Assembly (NCBI GenBank): GCA_916610825.1
Contig: OU744446.1
Coordinates: forward strand, 30,208,445-30,272,444
Source of the DNA: Haliclystus octoradiatus
Taxonomy: Eukaryota; Cnidaria; Staurozoa; Stauromedusae; Haliclystidae
Direction of reading: 5' to 3'
DNA length: 64,000 nt
Shown: one piece after another, positions 21,901 through 33,884 of the stretch
Layout of the letters: each line of letters begins with the position of its first letter
Position numbering within the stretch: the stretch's first letter is position 1
Notes under the pieces: model-generated
Seen by the model: only the letters and a program-made list of their open reading frames with translations
Databases searched by the model: none
What the model was told of the DNA's origin: nothing
Translations under genes and position numbers: made by a program

Positions 21901-24070
21901 GCTTATTGCCACAAAAACACCATTGGGTTGGATGACGTTCGGTCCCTTGAATACATCCAGTGCTAGTCAATCACCTCAATCTGTTCTGGTGGTCAACAAT
22001 ATACCTGTGATGCAAGATTGTCCAACATTTGAACTGTCAAAGTTTTGGGAAACTGAATCATTTGGTGTTCAAGTTAAAGATTGTAAATGCGGACCAGATG
22101 TCACCTCACCTGATGATAGAAAAGCCGCTGCAATGCTGAAAGAATCATGTGTCACAGAGGATAACCGCTATGTGATAGCATTACCATGGAAGAAGGATCC
22201 AACACTTTTGAGTAACAACATTTCATTGGCAAAGAAGAGATTAGAGTCAACGGAGAGACGATTAAAAAGACAGCCACCATTAGCCAAGCTGTATGATGAA
22301 AAGATCATGGAGTATATACATCTTGGGCTTGCAAGAAAATTGAGCCAAGAAGAAATGTCCTTGTATACTGGTCCAGTCAACTACATCCCTCATCATGCTG
22401 TCATCCGTGAAGAAAGCCAGTCAACACCTCTGAGAATAGTGTTTGATGCCTCAGCAAAATTCAACGAAGAAAGCTTAAATGATTGGGTCTACAAAGGACC
22501 AGATTTACTTAATTCTTTATTTGGCATAATTCTGAGGTTCAGGGAAAATAAAGTCGCATTCGCTACAGATATCACAAAGATGTTTAATCAAGTCAAGCTT
22601 GTAGAAAAAGAACAACATGTACATCGTTTCCTGTGGAGAAATTTAGAAGATGGAAGACAACCAGACCATTATATGATGACAAGAGTTTCATTTGGAGTGA
22701 AATGTGCACCTGCTATGGCTCAAATGGCCTTGTTTCAGACAGCAGAACATCAGAAGGAGAAGTGCCAAATAGCAGCAAAGTCAATAGCCACGAATACATA
22801 CATAGACGACATTTGTGACTCAGTACCTACTATTGAACAAGCAGAAGAAATAACAAAAGGCATTGAAGTAATACTGCAGAGTGGAGGTTTTAGCCTCAAG
22901 AAATGGACATCCAACAGAAATGATTTAACAGTGATCAAAGAGGGAAGCCCAAGCACAAAGAATAACAGCAGAGATATCACAAGCAACGAAGAAAATATTT
23001 TGGGGACAGTATGAAAATCAACAGAAGGTCAAATCACATTCAAAGTCAGAGATTTGGAAAAGGTTGAAGAATTAACAAAAATAACAATTCTGAGCCAGAT
23101 TGCCAAAGTGTTTGACCCAATTGGATTTGCTGCAGCCTTCTTGATTAGAGCAAAAATTGGAATGCAGGAGTTATGGATAAAAGGACTTGGGTGGGATGAG
23201 CCAATCAGCAAAGAACTTCAACTGTACTGGTCTGCCTTCTTTCAAGAATTGAAGACTTTGGAAAATGTTGAATTTCCTAGATGCCTTACACCAGACGATG
23301 CAACTGAAGACAAGTGTACACTACATGTGTTTTGTGATGCAAGCGACAAAGCATTTGCAGCTTGCTGCTATGTACGATGGGAAACAAAAGAGAAAGCACA
23401 ACTCCGATTTGTAGCCGCCAAAACTCGTGTCACACCACTCAAGATGCTTACCATTCCTCGACTTGAACTGCAAGCAGCAGTCTTGGGTACAAGATTAGCC
23501 AAAACTATCAGGAAAGAATGCAGACTCAACATTGCTGATGTCATCTACTGGAGTGATAGCACCGTGGTATTGTCATGGATTAAACGCCAAGCCAACTGTT
23601 TCAAACCATTTGTGGCTGTCAGACTTGGAGAGATTCAAGAAGATTCAGACCCTGGCCAATGGAGATATTGTCCTTCTCAAGAAAACATTGCTGACGTGGC
23701 ATCAAGAGGGTAATTAAGTGTTTCACAGTTGAACGACAAATGGAAAGAAGGTCCAGAATTTCTACAAAAATCAGAAGATCATTGGCCAGTAAAGGTTATT
23801 GAAACAAAACAAAGTGATGAAGAAAGAAGAAAGTACAAAATTGCCTGTCCAGTATCTATTGGTGACAATGTGATTGATGTAGAAAGGTTCACAGATTGGA
23901 AAAAATTGAAGAGAGTAATGTGCTATGTTTTGCGTTTCACTAATTTCATCAAAACAAAGAGCATAAAGAAAGGAAATCTGGATGCCAAAGAACAAGAAGA
24001 TTCAGACCCTGGCCAATGGAGAATATTTAAGACCGGTAACGAAATTAAGTATGTTACTTTCTATCGATGA
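21899..24070 (+). pseudogene. BEL/Pao pol: RT and RNase H with in-frame stops
   Basis: One frame runs through RT (TPLGWMTFGP; RIVFDASAKF; the catalytic YIDDICDS near 22800) into RNase H (FVAAKTRVTPL, IPRLELQAAVLG, WSDSTVVLSWI, ENIADVASRG). It is interrupted by in-frame stops at 21896 (TGA), 23012 (TGA) and 23711 (TAA). After RNase H a short post-RNase H segment to about 23990 is followed by a repeat of the RNase H sequence EDSDPGQWR, then a stop. Integrase is absent. Non-functional. Confidence 0.85.
23636..24024 (+). repeat. 30-bp direct repeat at a deletion junction in the BEL element
   Basis: AAGAAGATTCAGACCCTGGC and the following bases CAATGGAGA occur at about 23637-23666 and again at about 23995-24024, where the integrase should begin. 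A template switch or a deletion with patch repair during reverse transcription would leave this trace. Confidence 0.65.
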
Positions 24071-24140
24071 AAATTAAAAAAGATATTCAACAATATAATG
24101 ATGAAAGATGTTAACTGTCCACCTCTTTCATGGTTGGGGG

Positions 24141-24575
24141 TGTTTAGAATATTATTAAAATCAAATTTGATGTTTTTAAATTACCTTCTATAGAAGTGTG
24201 AAATTATTTAGCGCAGCAGGAAACATTTGTATATGTGCTAATATGTCGTGTAAATTAGATATCCTACTGTTAAAATCAATTCTGTAAATTGTGTATGTTA
24301 AATTGTATCGTTAGTTGTAGAAAGAGAGAAAGGAGTAATATGGTCAAATCTGATTTAGTGAATAAAGTTTATATGTTACGGCTATAATATACACCGCCGC
24401 CTGGAATAGCCACCGATGTAAGTTCAATTTATATTTATCATTAATCGTTTGTTAATGTATGTAATTAGTTAGTATTTTAATTGTATGTATTATCTTTCAA
24501 TTTAGTGAATTCTGAAATACAGTAATCTCAGTCATACCAGACGGTCGCTCTCATGTTTTGTCACTATTCCGAACA
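24141..24575 (+). repeat. BEL/Pao 3' LTR (435 bp)
   Basis: Matches the 5' LTR with scattered substitutions and a missing CTTATG-type hexamer near 24456. Ends CTATTCCGAACA, then the TCCGC duplication. Confidence 0.92.
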
Positions 24576-24580
24576 TCCGC

Positions 24581-26482
24581 CGCTTCCACACTCAACGGAA
24601 TCTAGTCACAAAACTTAAACGACACAGCCTCCAACAATATCTCGAAACATCTTCAAAGACTGAACCCTCAAAATTTCACCGTAACCTACAAAATATCACT
24701 GGTATTGGGAAAAACAAATCTGCTAATGTAGCTAATTTATTAGAAAACAATTGCTTAATAACCTCCGCTAAAGAAAAAGCACAAATAATAGGAAGATATT
24801 TAAAAAAATGTATACCACCTACTCCAAACTGGACTGCCGACTATCTCAAAAATCACCCAAGCATACATCAAATCATGAATCGCTCCTGCACTTCCTTCTG
24901 TTTTCAATACACATCAGACAATGAAGTATATAACATTATCAAAAGATTCAGAACTAATAAGGCAACTGGGGCCGATAACATATCCGTAAGCTTCTTCAAA
25001 ACTATCCTACCTAGCCTCACCTCTCCTATTACCGATCTATTCCATCACTTAATAACAATAAATGAAATACCAAAAGCCTGGAAACATGGCACAGTCTCAC
25101 CAATATACAAAAAAAACGATCCATCAAATAAAGAAACTTATCGACCAATTACTATCCTCACTCATATCTCCAAAGCATTCAAGAAAATCTTAGCAAATCA
25201 ACTCCAACATCACTTCAAACCAATTTTCCCACCTGATATGTTTGGCTTTGTACATAGTCACAGTGCTGAAATGGCCCTCATGAAACTCACACAAGATTGT
25301 AGAACAGCCATCAACAAAAAACAAACTACTGCAATCGTCTCCCTCGATCTCTCCAAGGCATTTGATATGGTACACCATAAACTTCTGATGGAAAAATTGA
25401 GAGCTTACGGTGTAAATCCATCAAGTTGTAACTTAATCAACAATTACCTAAGTGGAAGAACACAATCTATCAGAGTTGAAAGTCAGACTTCCTCGCCCTT
25501 CTCCTGCCCTCGGGGAGTCCCACAAGGATCGATAATATCACCACTACTATTTAATATCTACGTAGCAGACTTTTCATTTCTTCCAATAACCTCTTCCATC
25601 ATACGATACGCAGATGATACAACGCTATACTATTCCTCCAACCACAAAAACACTGCTGTCCAACACCTCAACAAAGACTTGGAAAAGGTGCACCAATGGT
25701 TCCAGCTGAATTGTCTAAAACTGAACCCCTCAAAAACTCAATGCCTACTAATCACTCACATTCCAGAACCCGACATTCACGTTACGAGCGCAAATATTCT
25801 AAGTACTAATCAAATACATAACAAAGACATTATCGATGATGTAACCTTACCTTGGCTTAATATAATAAAGATACTCGGTGCTCACATTGACAGTAGATTA
25901 GACATGAGATGTCATCTTCGCAATTGCATCAGAAAAGCCAATCTCTCCCTATATCAAATCAAACAGGTTAAGAAATCCCTAAACCCACACCTTGCCAATA
26001 CACTTTACAAGACATACATCCGTCCTCACCTAGAACATTGTAGCCTACTTCTTCTTGGAATTAATCAAACGGATAGACTAAAATTAGAAAGAATTCAAGA
26101 AAAATTACTAAAACACCTAACACGACCCAAAACTGGAAAAGAATATCGTCTTCCATCTCTACACGTCAGAAGAATAGTAAAATTAACCAATATGATCCAT
26201 AAAACACTCATAACAGAAACTCCAAAACTTTTACACTCCCTCTTCAAGATATCCAACACTAAATATACGTCATCTTGCGGTCCAAACAAACTCATCCCAC
26301 CCATTTGCAGAACAACCCTGATGAAATGGTCGATTGTAGCAGTAGGTACTAGAGTCTGGAACTTTATCCCGGAAGTAATACGTGGGGAAGCAATAAGAAC
26401 ATTCAAAGAGTCAACTCTTGCGTATTTGACATCCCTGGAATGGAAAATAAATTATTGGTTTATGTCAATCAGCTGTCGATAG
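24581..26482 (+). pseudogene. Reverse transcriptase of the CR1/Jockey-like element (3' part)
   Basis: Continues the frame of the endonuclease ORF after the BEL insertion. RT motifs are visible: NKATGADNISVSFFK, PIYKKNDPSNKETYRPI, IVSLDLSKAFDMVHH (first catalytic Asp), CPRGVPQGSIISPLLFNIYV, IIRYADDTTLYY (catalytic YADD) and LKLNPSKTQCL. It ends with the typical C-terminal thumb region, including KTYIRPHLEHCS. The RT part from 24875 is open to its stop at 26482. No apurinic endonuclease remains in cis because of the insertion. Confidence 0.9.
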
Positions 26483-26791
26483 TTAGATTATAATGTTATA
26501 ATTATCAAAAACACTAGCATTATCGTCATAAATATAATACAATTAGCATAATTATGGAACTTATCTCGTTCAAAATACGAAAAGTAATAATTATAATTAT
26601 ATTGTTAATGATAAAGAACAAAAAATAAAGAAATAAATAAAATAAAATAAAAATTATATTATATTATTAATACTATTATCCTTATCATTATTTCTACTAA
26701 TTTACAATATTATAATTAATATCTTACTTTTAAATTCGTATCAATGTATAAACGAGCATTTGCTCATTTTGGTTAAGAATCGAAATAAAAT

Positions 26792-27009
<218 letters not shown>

Positions 27010-27750
27010 ATGACAATACATACCGCTGTCAAGGTCTTTTCAAAACACACCACCTGGGTTGTCTCAATCTTTCACCCAGTGGAGCGGGTTCACTTCACTA
27101 GTCATGTATATTCTAGCAAAATCAGTCATGTACGGCAGACATTGATTGTGATCAACAAGAAAATACAGAAACCTCTGGGCGCAAATTCTATCCGTATCAA
27201 TCTACTGATCAATCTGCAAGCAGTTAGCAGTCTACCGATATAAATATAAATAATGTAGTCATTTGTTACCTATAGGTGACTCGATCGCCACAATAGCTTA
27301 ATTTTCTCTTGAAGACAGGGCATAAAATGTATCCTATTATTTGAAGCTTGAGAAAAGTAACTCAGAAGCGACATGTATAGTTACGGCCGTGTGTATAACC
27401 GTATATAACGTGTGTGGTGTGTGTTAGTTCAACTTGACTTTTCTAACATTATATATACTCATCAACCGGTTTAATCAAATGGTCTTGAATGGTTATGATT
27501 TACATACCTTGCGCTGAGAACGTCTTCCAAGAATGTGCTGAAAATCCAATAGTAGTAGTAGTAGTAGTAGTATAGACAGTCACATTATAGGAATGTGCCG
27601 TCCCTCTTACGCCTTACATATTTGCTACACAAAGAACACCACAAATCACGGTCAGACATGACAGACAAAGAAACTTGTAAATAACACAATTCACGATACA
27701 AAACATTATGAAAAGATGCTATACTCCCCCATAGCCCCGTCGAAGCATCT
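27010..27750. other. No gene seen
   Basis: Contains only a short GTA/TAG triplet run (27551-27571). ORFs here lack coding character. Confidence 0.4.
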
Positions 27751-28408
27751 CCTTCGTTTGCCAGTGAAGGATGTCATGCAGCGGTTGAGGGGCATACGTC
27801 TTTGATCTTTCGATGTGACCTAGAAAAGACATCTGACGATGGAGAGTAATAGCAGAGGCAGAAGGGGAAAGTTTTTAAGTTTAGCAGTAGACAGTAAGTT
27901 GGGCCAATGTATTCCTAAAGCATGCCGAGACATGGCGTCATAAGCTGAGTCAAGTCGGGTCAATAGTGAGGTTGATAGGACCCACGTTTCAGATGCATAT
28001 AATAGAACAGGTTCTATCGTGTGTCTGAACAGTCTTAACTTAACGTTAGTGGTGACATCGGACGCCCAGAATTTATTTAGACCTCTAATGGCTGCCCAAG
28101 CCTGGCCTCTTCGTTGGGTTAAATCATCTGAAGAAGATGGAAGTACAGAGCCTAGGTACTTGAACGAATCTACACGTTCTATGTCACCATTTGATGTAGC
28201 AAGGTGTGCCTGTTTTATGCCTAACGCAATAAATTTCGTCTTACTCGTGTTAATTGTCAAGCCTACCGTTTTACCAACCCGTTCAACTTCATCAAGAAGC
28301 TGTTGTGCATCAGATATGCTATTTGTTAAGATAACAATATCGTCAACGAATGAGAGGTCCGATACGCTGCGCCCTGGATGACGTGAAGACCTACGACGAT
28401 CAAGGGTA
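27730..28408 (-). pseudogene. Reverse transcriptase fragment of a non-LTR element
   Basis: On the minus strand the frame reads LDRRRSSRHPGRSVSDLSF then VDDIVILTNS, the second half of the FADD/FVDD catalytic motif region. It continues with LTINTSKTKFIALG, VDSFKYLGSVLP, KLRLFRHTIEPVLLYASETW and a C-terminus that changes frame near 27825 before ending about 27730. The first Ala of FADD is Val. The N-terminal part is cut off by the gypsy LTR at 28409. Resembles RTE-like or related endonuclease/reverse transcriptases; clade not certain. Confidence 0.75.
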
Positions 28409-28548
28409 TGTTGTATACTATACGCATGCGCATAACGCATGCTTAATAGTAAGAACACTCATTCATATCTTGTACGCCAGAATACATGACGTCTAATAAA
28501 CTACAGCATTTACATCGTTGTTCTCTCTGTTGTCTCGAGTTACATACA
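28409..28548 (+). repeat. Putative 140-bp 5' LTR of a gypsy-type element
   Basis: Begins TGTTGTATACTATACGC, contains a CTAATAAAC polyadenylation-type signal near 28495 and ends TTACATACA. It is followed at once by TGGTGCAGTTGATAAAGG, placed like a primer-binding site. It interrupts the RT fragment on its left. The matching 3' LTR would lie beyond the assembly gap, so the boundaries rest on TG...CA ends and position. Confidence 0.6.
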
Positions 28549-28627
28549 TGGTGCAGTTGATAAAGGAATAATCCTTCATTGACATTTTATTTAATTTTAT
28601 ATTTTATAATTTTATATTATTTTCAAA

Positions 28628-29952
28628 ATGTCAACTACTACTAGAGGCGCAGCTAAAGCGAAAGACAGCGATGGTCAAACTAATGACGGTGCTGATGAAT
28701 CAACGGAAATATCCGAAGTGATGTTATTATTAAAGAAAATGATGTCAGACCAAGAGGTGAACCTACGGGAACAACACCGTAAAGACGAAGAGAATAATAA
28801 AAACATGGAATCACTGCGTGATGTGCAGCAGACTCAAGCAATTGCCATGGAAAAATTAATGACAAAGATTCTCCAACCACAACAAACGGATAATACCGAC
28901 GAAGTGATATTACAAAATGACTCCGTTCATATATCTCCGCCGACACCGGAGACCGTCCAACCGTCACACAAGCAAAGTTACACGTTAAAGAGTGCTCAAC
29001 CTCCAAGCAAATTAGCTCCAACCATGAACTTATCCAACTTTAAAGGGGCAAAATTGACCGGCGACCGCTGCGTACAAGTACAAGTTGAATTTATGCTTAG
29101 CGTAATTCAGCCGTCTCGCTTTGAAACAATTGTTATACGCAGGCCTAACTTGTAATAAAATTCATGTCAACAATGAACATTGTGTTATAACAATAAGCGT
29201 GCACGTGATCCTAAGTGCGTGGCGCCTGCCGGTCATTTTTGCTCCTTTAATGCATGGAAGAAATCATGGAGTGATTACGCAGAGCTTTCGGGAATAACTG
29301 CTTTTCCACAATCCGTTCAACTTTCCGCATTGCGGACATGCATGAATCAAGACATGCTGACATTATTGGAAACCCGATTAAATATTGCAGATGATACAAC
29401 TAAAGATGTTAATGAGGTATTGGTTATTATTCAGAAATGGTTGAGATCTCAACGAAATATAGTCCGAGATAAAGTGGAGTTCCAAGAGCGATGTCAAAAG
29501 GAGGGCGAGTCATTTAACTCATACTTAATAGCGCTACACGAGATTGCTAAGAACTGTGAGTTTTGCCAATGCAGTAGAAACGACCGGTTCATCACAAATA
29601 TTATACGGGGTGTTACGGATCAGGACTTAAGAAGAAAACTGCTAGAGAAGAAAGTACAAACACTAGAACAATGCGTAGACGTTTGCGAAATATTTGAATC
29701 ATCAAAAGATGATAATGCCGTTCTAAATGCGTCATCCATTGTTAATGCTGTCAAGCAGACGTCACACCGTCCCAAAAATAGTAAAAAGACATACAAAAAT
29801 TTTAAATGTCATGGTTGTCATGGAAATTGTACCACCCGCATGGAATGTCCTTCTTGGGGTAAGCCATGTCCGCATTGTGGTATTAATAATCATCTTGGTG
29901 ACGTATGCCGCTATAAAAAATCAGAGAATGACGCCGCAGCGCATGGATTTTT
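28628..29952 (+). pseudogene. Gypsy-type gag with zinc knuckle, split by a MITE, cut by the gap
   Basis: ATG at 28628 opens a charged N-terminal region (EQHRKDEENNKNMESL), then the capsid-like core WSDYAELSGITAFPQSVQLS, KWLRSQRNIVRDKVEFQERC and LRRKLLEKKVQTLEQCVDVC. The nucleocapsid part has FKCHGCHGNCTTRMECP and PHCGINNHLGDVC, two cysteine-rich knuckles. A 203-bp MITE at 29044-29246 interrupts it; without it the frame is continuous. Sequence is lost at 29953 into the N run, so pol is not visible. The cytosolic role in the family is packaging element RNA. Confidence 0.8.
29044..29246 (+). mobile_element. 203-bp MITE with TTAA target duplication (copy 2)
   Basis: Flanked by TTAA (29040-29043 and 29247-29250). 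Ends AGGGGCAAAATTGACCGGC and GCCGGTCATTTTTGCTCCT. Very similar along its full length to 19713-19918 in reverse. Excision of one TTAA plus the element restores the gag frame, so the element landed in an intact gag. Confidence 0.88.
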
Positions 29953-30452
29953 NNNNNNNNNNNNNNNNNNNNNNNNNNNNNNNNNNNNNNNNNNNNNNNN
30001 NNNNNNNNNNNNNNNNNNNNNNNNNNNNNNNNNNNNNNNNNNNNNNNNNNNNNNNNNNNNNNNNNNNNNNNNNNNNNNNNNNNNNNNNNNNNNNNNNNNN
30101 NNNNNNNNNNNNNNNNNNNNNNNNNNNNNNNNNNNNNNNNNNNNNNNNNNNNNNNNNNNNNNNNNNNNNNNNNNNNNNNNNNNNNNNNNNNNNNNNNNNN
30201 NNNNNNNNNNNNNNNNNNNNNNNNNNNNNNNNNNNNNNNNNNNNNNNNNNNNNNNNNNNNNNNNNNNNNNNNNNNNNNNNNNNNNNNNNNNNNNNNNNNN
30301 NNNNNNNNNNNNNNNNNNNNNNNNNNNNNNNNNNNNNNNNNNNNNNNNNNNNNNNNNNNNNNNNNNNNNNNNNNNNNNNNNNNNNNNNNNNNNNNNNNNN
30401 NNNNNNNNNNNNNNNNNNNNNNNNNNNNNNNNNNNNNNNNNNNNNNNNNNNN
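29953..30452. other. Assembly gap (500 N)
   Basis: Exactly 500 N, the style of a fixed-size placeholder, so the true distance is unknown. The right side begins with an (ACAT)n tract, which suggests the gap stems from repeats. Confidence 0.98.
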
Positions 30453-30865
30453 ACATACATACATACATACATTGTGATTATCTTTTCATTGGTAGAACAC
30501 ATGATTGTTTTCTTCTTCTCGTCATTTGAAATGGTTAATGAAAGATTTTAATCGTTCTGTAACATCACTATTTGAGGTGAAACTTCGAAGATAATTGTTG
30601 TTGTGTTTTGACCATGAGAACTTTTGAACCGACAATTCATCATTTGGTTGGGGGCTTAGACAAGACAGTATTGTATATTTAATGTTTGTATTGTTTTCTG
30701 AAGTTATTGATTACATCAGTCTAAGCCAGTCGTCATGGTTTTATTTGGTTTATTAAAATGTTTTAATTCTGCTGCAACATCAGCTTAAGAAGAGACAATT
30801 TCGCACGTCATTAACAACTCACACCTGTATTATAAGTAGTGAAAATCACTGCCTTTGTTATTATC

Positions 30866-30934
30866 TTGGTATGGTCTAGTGGTGAAGCGTTTGCATAAGG
30901 CGCCCGGGGTCTGGGGTTCAATCCCATCGGTCTA
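30866..30934 (+). tRNA. tRNA-like sequence, probably SINE head or tRNA pseudogene
   Basis: A-box-like TGGTCTAGTGG and B-box GGTTCAATCCC have tRNA spacing. A 5-bp anticodon stem with loop TGCATAA (anticodon CAT) can be drawn, but position 33 is G instead of T and the acceptor stem does not close. A run of T follows at 30943, fitting a Pol III terminator. Best read as a degraded tRNA-derived sequence. Confidence 0.4.
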
Positions 30935-31548
30935 CCTAACATTTTTTTTCTTTTTTCTTTTCTTTGATTTATTATTTGGATATATTTTTCTTTATATTAT
31001 TATATTATTTAGATATTGTTATAATTTATTTTATTTGATTGAAGTTGATTTTTTATTTGATCTGATTTTTATACCATTCGATTGGATTGATTTACTTTTT
31101 TGAATTTGATTTGATTTTTCTTTGCATGATGATTTGATTGATTTGATATTCTATTGAATTTGATTTCTTTGATTTCAATTGGTTTATTTTGATTATTACA
31201 TTATTCACCATGAGTCCGAGCGTAGCGGAGCTATTTTTTTTTTTTTTGCTTTTTTTTTTTGCTCCCATTTGAATCGGGTCTGCTATCATCCAGAATTTAA
31301 GTTGCTTCTTGGCTCGTACTGTTTTCCAGTGGTGCGGGAGTAGGCTTGCTACATATATGTTATATATATATATGATATGATATATATGATACATATATAT
31401 ATATATATATATGATACACTCATCTTTTGCATCGATGCTTCAACTGTGACGGCTCATAGGGTCTATGAGGTCATCTTATTAAGGTTTTAGGCCATTAGTC
31501 CTGGAATTCAGACAGTTTATATTACAGGAGCATCCCCATAGTAAGTGG

Positions 31549-31674
31549 TTGAGATTTCTCAATTATAAGCTTAGGCTAGTCCATTTTTATTGTAGGTTCT
31601 GGGTGCTTGGTAGGTTTGGTGGGATGTCCAGGCTTCCTGTCCCTCCTCTCCAAGCAACTTTGGAGAGAGATGAT
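31549..31674 (+). other. Pre-repeat region of Ngaro-like element 2
   Basis: CTCTCCAAGCAACTTTGGAG just before the first direct repeat resembles CTTCTCCAAGCACCTTGGAG, found at the same place (minus strand, about 62975-63000) in the element with the recombinase ORF. This supports homology and orientation. No recombinase ORF remains here; it may be lost or in the gap. Confidence 0.5.
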
Positions 31675-31908
31675 TTGGATAGTGACAGGTTCGCCATAGC
31701 AAGAGCAGCATACAACAAGCATGTAGAAGTTAAACGCATGAAGCCAGCTGAGAGATGTTATTAACGCAGAGAGCAAGCATTGAACATCAAGCATGTAGAT
31801 GTTATTGAAGCTTATTAGTTGTGCATATAAATATCTAAATAGAAGCATGTAAATAGATATCCCACCAACCAAGCACCTAACCCAGAGCTCATCATCGGAT
31901 GAGTTTAA
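31675..31908 (+). repeat. Ngaro-like element 2, direct repeat B1 (234 bp)
   Basis: Nearly identical to 32510-32743 (differences at about 31680 and 31897). Starts TTGGATAGTGACAGGTTCGC and ends CCAACCAAGCACCTAACCC, then a hairpin CTCATC-ATCG-GATGAG. Confidence 0.85.
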
Positions 31909-32509
31909 ATATAGCTTACATTTCTTAATTTAGGCGAAGTTGAAATCAACCGATGTGTTGCATTTGTAGAGTTATTATTCTTCCCTGTTGTAGGGGATGC
32001 CATTTATAGCTACAGGGGAAAGCTAACCTGTCAATTCCAAAAAGTAGTGATGTAAGCATTAACAATGTCTCAGCATGTTTATCCAGATTAGGTAATTATC
32101 ATACTGTGAAGGTCCGAGGCTCTAGCTAATTTTTGCGGAAGTTTAGTAGCAGTTTTGGCGCACCTACTTTTGTGTTCAAGTCATCCTTTGAAGGGATCGA
32201 AAGCTATCTAACGCATTCGCATTTATCCTCGCTTTATGATACGCACATGCTTATGTTTCAATGCTTCAATGCTTTGAGTGATATCGTGAAAAGTATTTTT
32301 ATTATAATTTTATAAGTTTATTGGTTGTTATTGTCTTTAATTGATTCCCTCCCACCCATCCCATAATTGTGCTTTTTCATTTAGGTTTATTTAGGTTTCT
32401 CAAGTTGGTAAGTGAGGTCAGGTTTGCATTCATTATGTATTCATTATGTGTAATTTCCACTGATTATCAGTGTGACGGGTGCTTGGTTGGTTCGGGATCC
32501 ACGCATTAG
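31909..32509 (+). mobile_element. Ngaro-like element 2, spacer A2 (601 bp)
   Basis: Lies between the two direct repeats. Its right end, TTTCCACTGATTATCAGTGTGACGGGTGCTTGGTTGG, matches in reduced form the corresponding end in the 62-kb element and the fragments at 7.5 and 35.3 kb. No ORF of note. Confidence 0.65.
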
Positions 32510-32743
32510 TTGGAGAGTGACAGGTTCGCCATAGCAAGAGCAGCATACAACAAGCATGTAGAAGTTAAACGCATGAAGCCAGCTGAGAGATGTTATTAAC
32601 GCAGAGAGCAAGCATTGAACATCAAGCATGTAGATGTTATTGAAGCTTATTAGTTGTGCATATAAATATCTAAATAGAAGCATGTAAATAGATATCCCAC
32701 CAACCAAGCACCTAACCCAGAGCTCATCATTGGATGAGTTTAA
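32510..32743 (+). repeat. Ngaro-like element 2, direct repeat B2 (234 bp)
   Basis: Second copy of 31675-31908, 835 bp downstream, ending with the hairpin CTCATC-ATTG-GATGAG. One loop base differs between the copies. Confidence 0.85.
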
Positions 32744-33489
32744 TTAAAGATAAATCATAAATATTTATCCTCTAATGCAAGATATTGTTAAAAATGTGAC
32801 GTTGCCATTTGCAAATGCTTTTTTTTCAAAGGTCTAAAATTCAAAAATACTCATAAAAATTACTAACTGAAAGAAAAACTTGCTTGCCGATTTTTATTAT
32901 CAGAAGATCCGTTGTCATGTGCAAACATCACTCCATTTTGAAAAATCAAACGCAAAGGCGATTAGCGATATACAGAATTTCAGTGAAAAAGCTAATAAAT
33001 AAGGAGAAAATTTGATTAATTGAAATTAGGGAGCATTGGACTTTTAACTATAGTTTGACTTTGCATAGAGCACCTAAAACATTATAGTGATCAAAATCAG
33101 CACAGGTCACAGAGAGAGTTAAGCATTGATATTATCACAGTTCACAAACAGTTCATGAACTTTACAAACTTTCATAAACTGTTGATGAACACCTTGTAAA
33201 CAGTTCATGAGCGTTATCGGTTATCAGTCTAAATAATACAATACCTTCAACGAAAATAAAATATAAATCAATAAGGTAAAATAATAATTTCATAAACAGA
33301 AAAAATCACTTTTACGTAAACTTTCAGGAAATATTTTTCAAAATGGGATCCCTGAACTCGACTTTTGCTTAGAGTCCCGCTTTTCCAGGAATTGTTCCAA
33401 TGCCCTATTTCATTAACAGTTCATGAACTAACTCTTCACAAACACTTCATAAATGTCTATGATTACTCATGCTGGAAGAGTATGCAGCA

Positions 33490-33720
33490 AGGCTTTTAGC
33501 GGAGTTTATACTCAATTCGACAGACTAGAAAACATTTATTTCCTAAAAGCACTTAAACATACATACTTTTGTAACCTCGCATTTGGATTACTGTAATTCA
33601 TTGTTATCTGGTATACCAAAATGCCAACTCAACAGATTGTAGAGAATTATCAATGCTTCTGCTTGTATTGTGTGTATGTTACCAAGACTAGAATAAATCA
33701 CACCCACTCTCACCTCCATT
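33490..33720 (+). pseudogene. C-terminal RT relic of a CR1/Jockey-like element
   Basis: The frame with TSHLDYCNSLLSGIPKCQLN matches the conserved C-terminal block of these RTs (an Asp-Tyr-Cys-Asn-Ser motif). It has an in-frame TAG after QLNRL and no flanking RT core. A dead fragment within or before the truncated acyl-CoA ligase locus. Confidence 0.6.
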
Positions 33721-33884
33721 TTGTACCTAACAACGATAGGATTTGGCGATGAGAATGAAACCTATTTTTGCTGCATTTGGTATATTATTTTTAATTAGAA
33801 TGGCTATTTTCTCTAATTCACAATGATTAATATAGGAGCTCTAAATTTGAACCTGGAATAATCTATACATTTTCCTGCAATTAG

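Larger units (their letters stand above)
20588..24575 (+). mobile_element. BEL/Pao LTR retrotransposon, internally deleted, 5-bp TSD
   Basis: LTRs 20588-21027 and 24141-24575 flank an internal region with gag-like and pol sequence. The target duplication is TCCGC (20583-20587 and 24576-24580). The LTRs start TGTTTAGAAT and end TACA or AACA. The total length of 3988 bp is short for the family: the end of gag, the protease and the integrase are missing. A purine-rich GGTTGGGGG tract precedes the right LTR. The two LTRs differ by a few substitutions and small indels, so insertion was not very recent. Confidence 0.9.

Noticed and set aside
29883-30551. ORFs spanning the N run
   Set aside because: The length comes from undefined bases in the assembly gap.
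31081-31394. Minus-strand ORF with Lys-rich segments
   Set aside because: It reads through T-rich and AT-dinucleotide tracts and has no domain or splice context.
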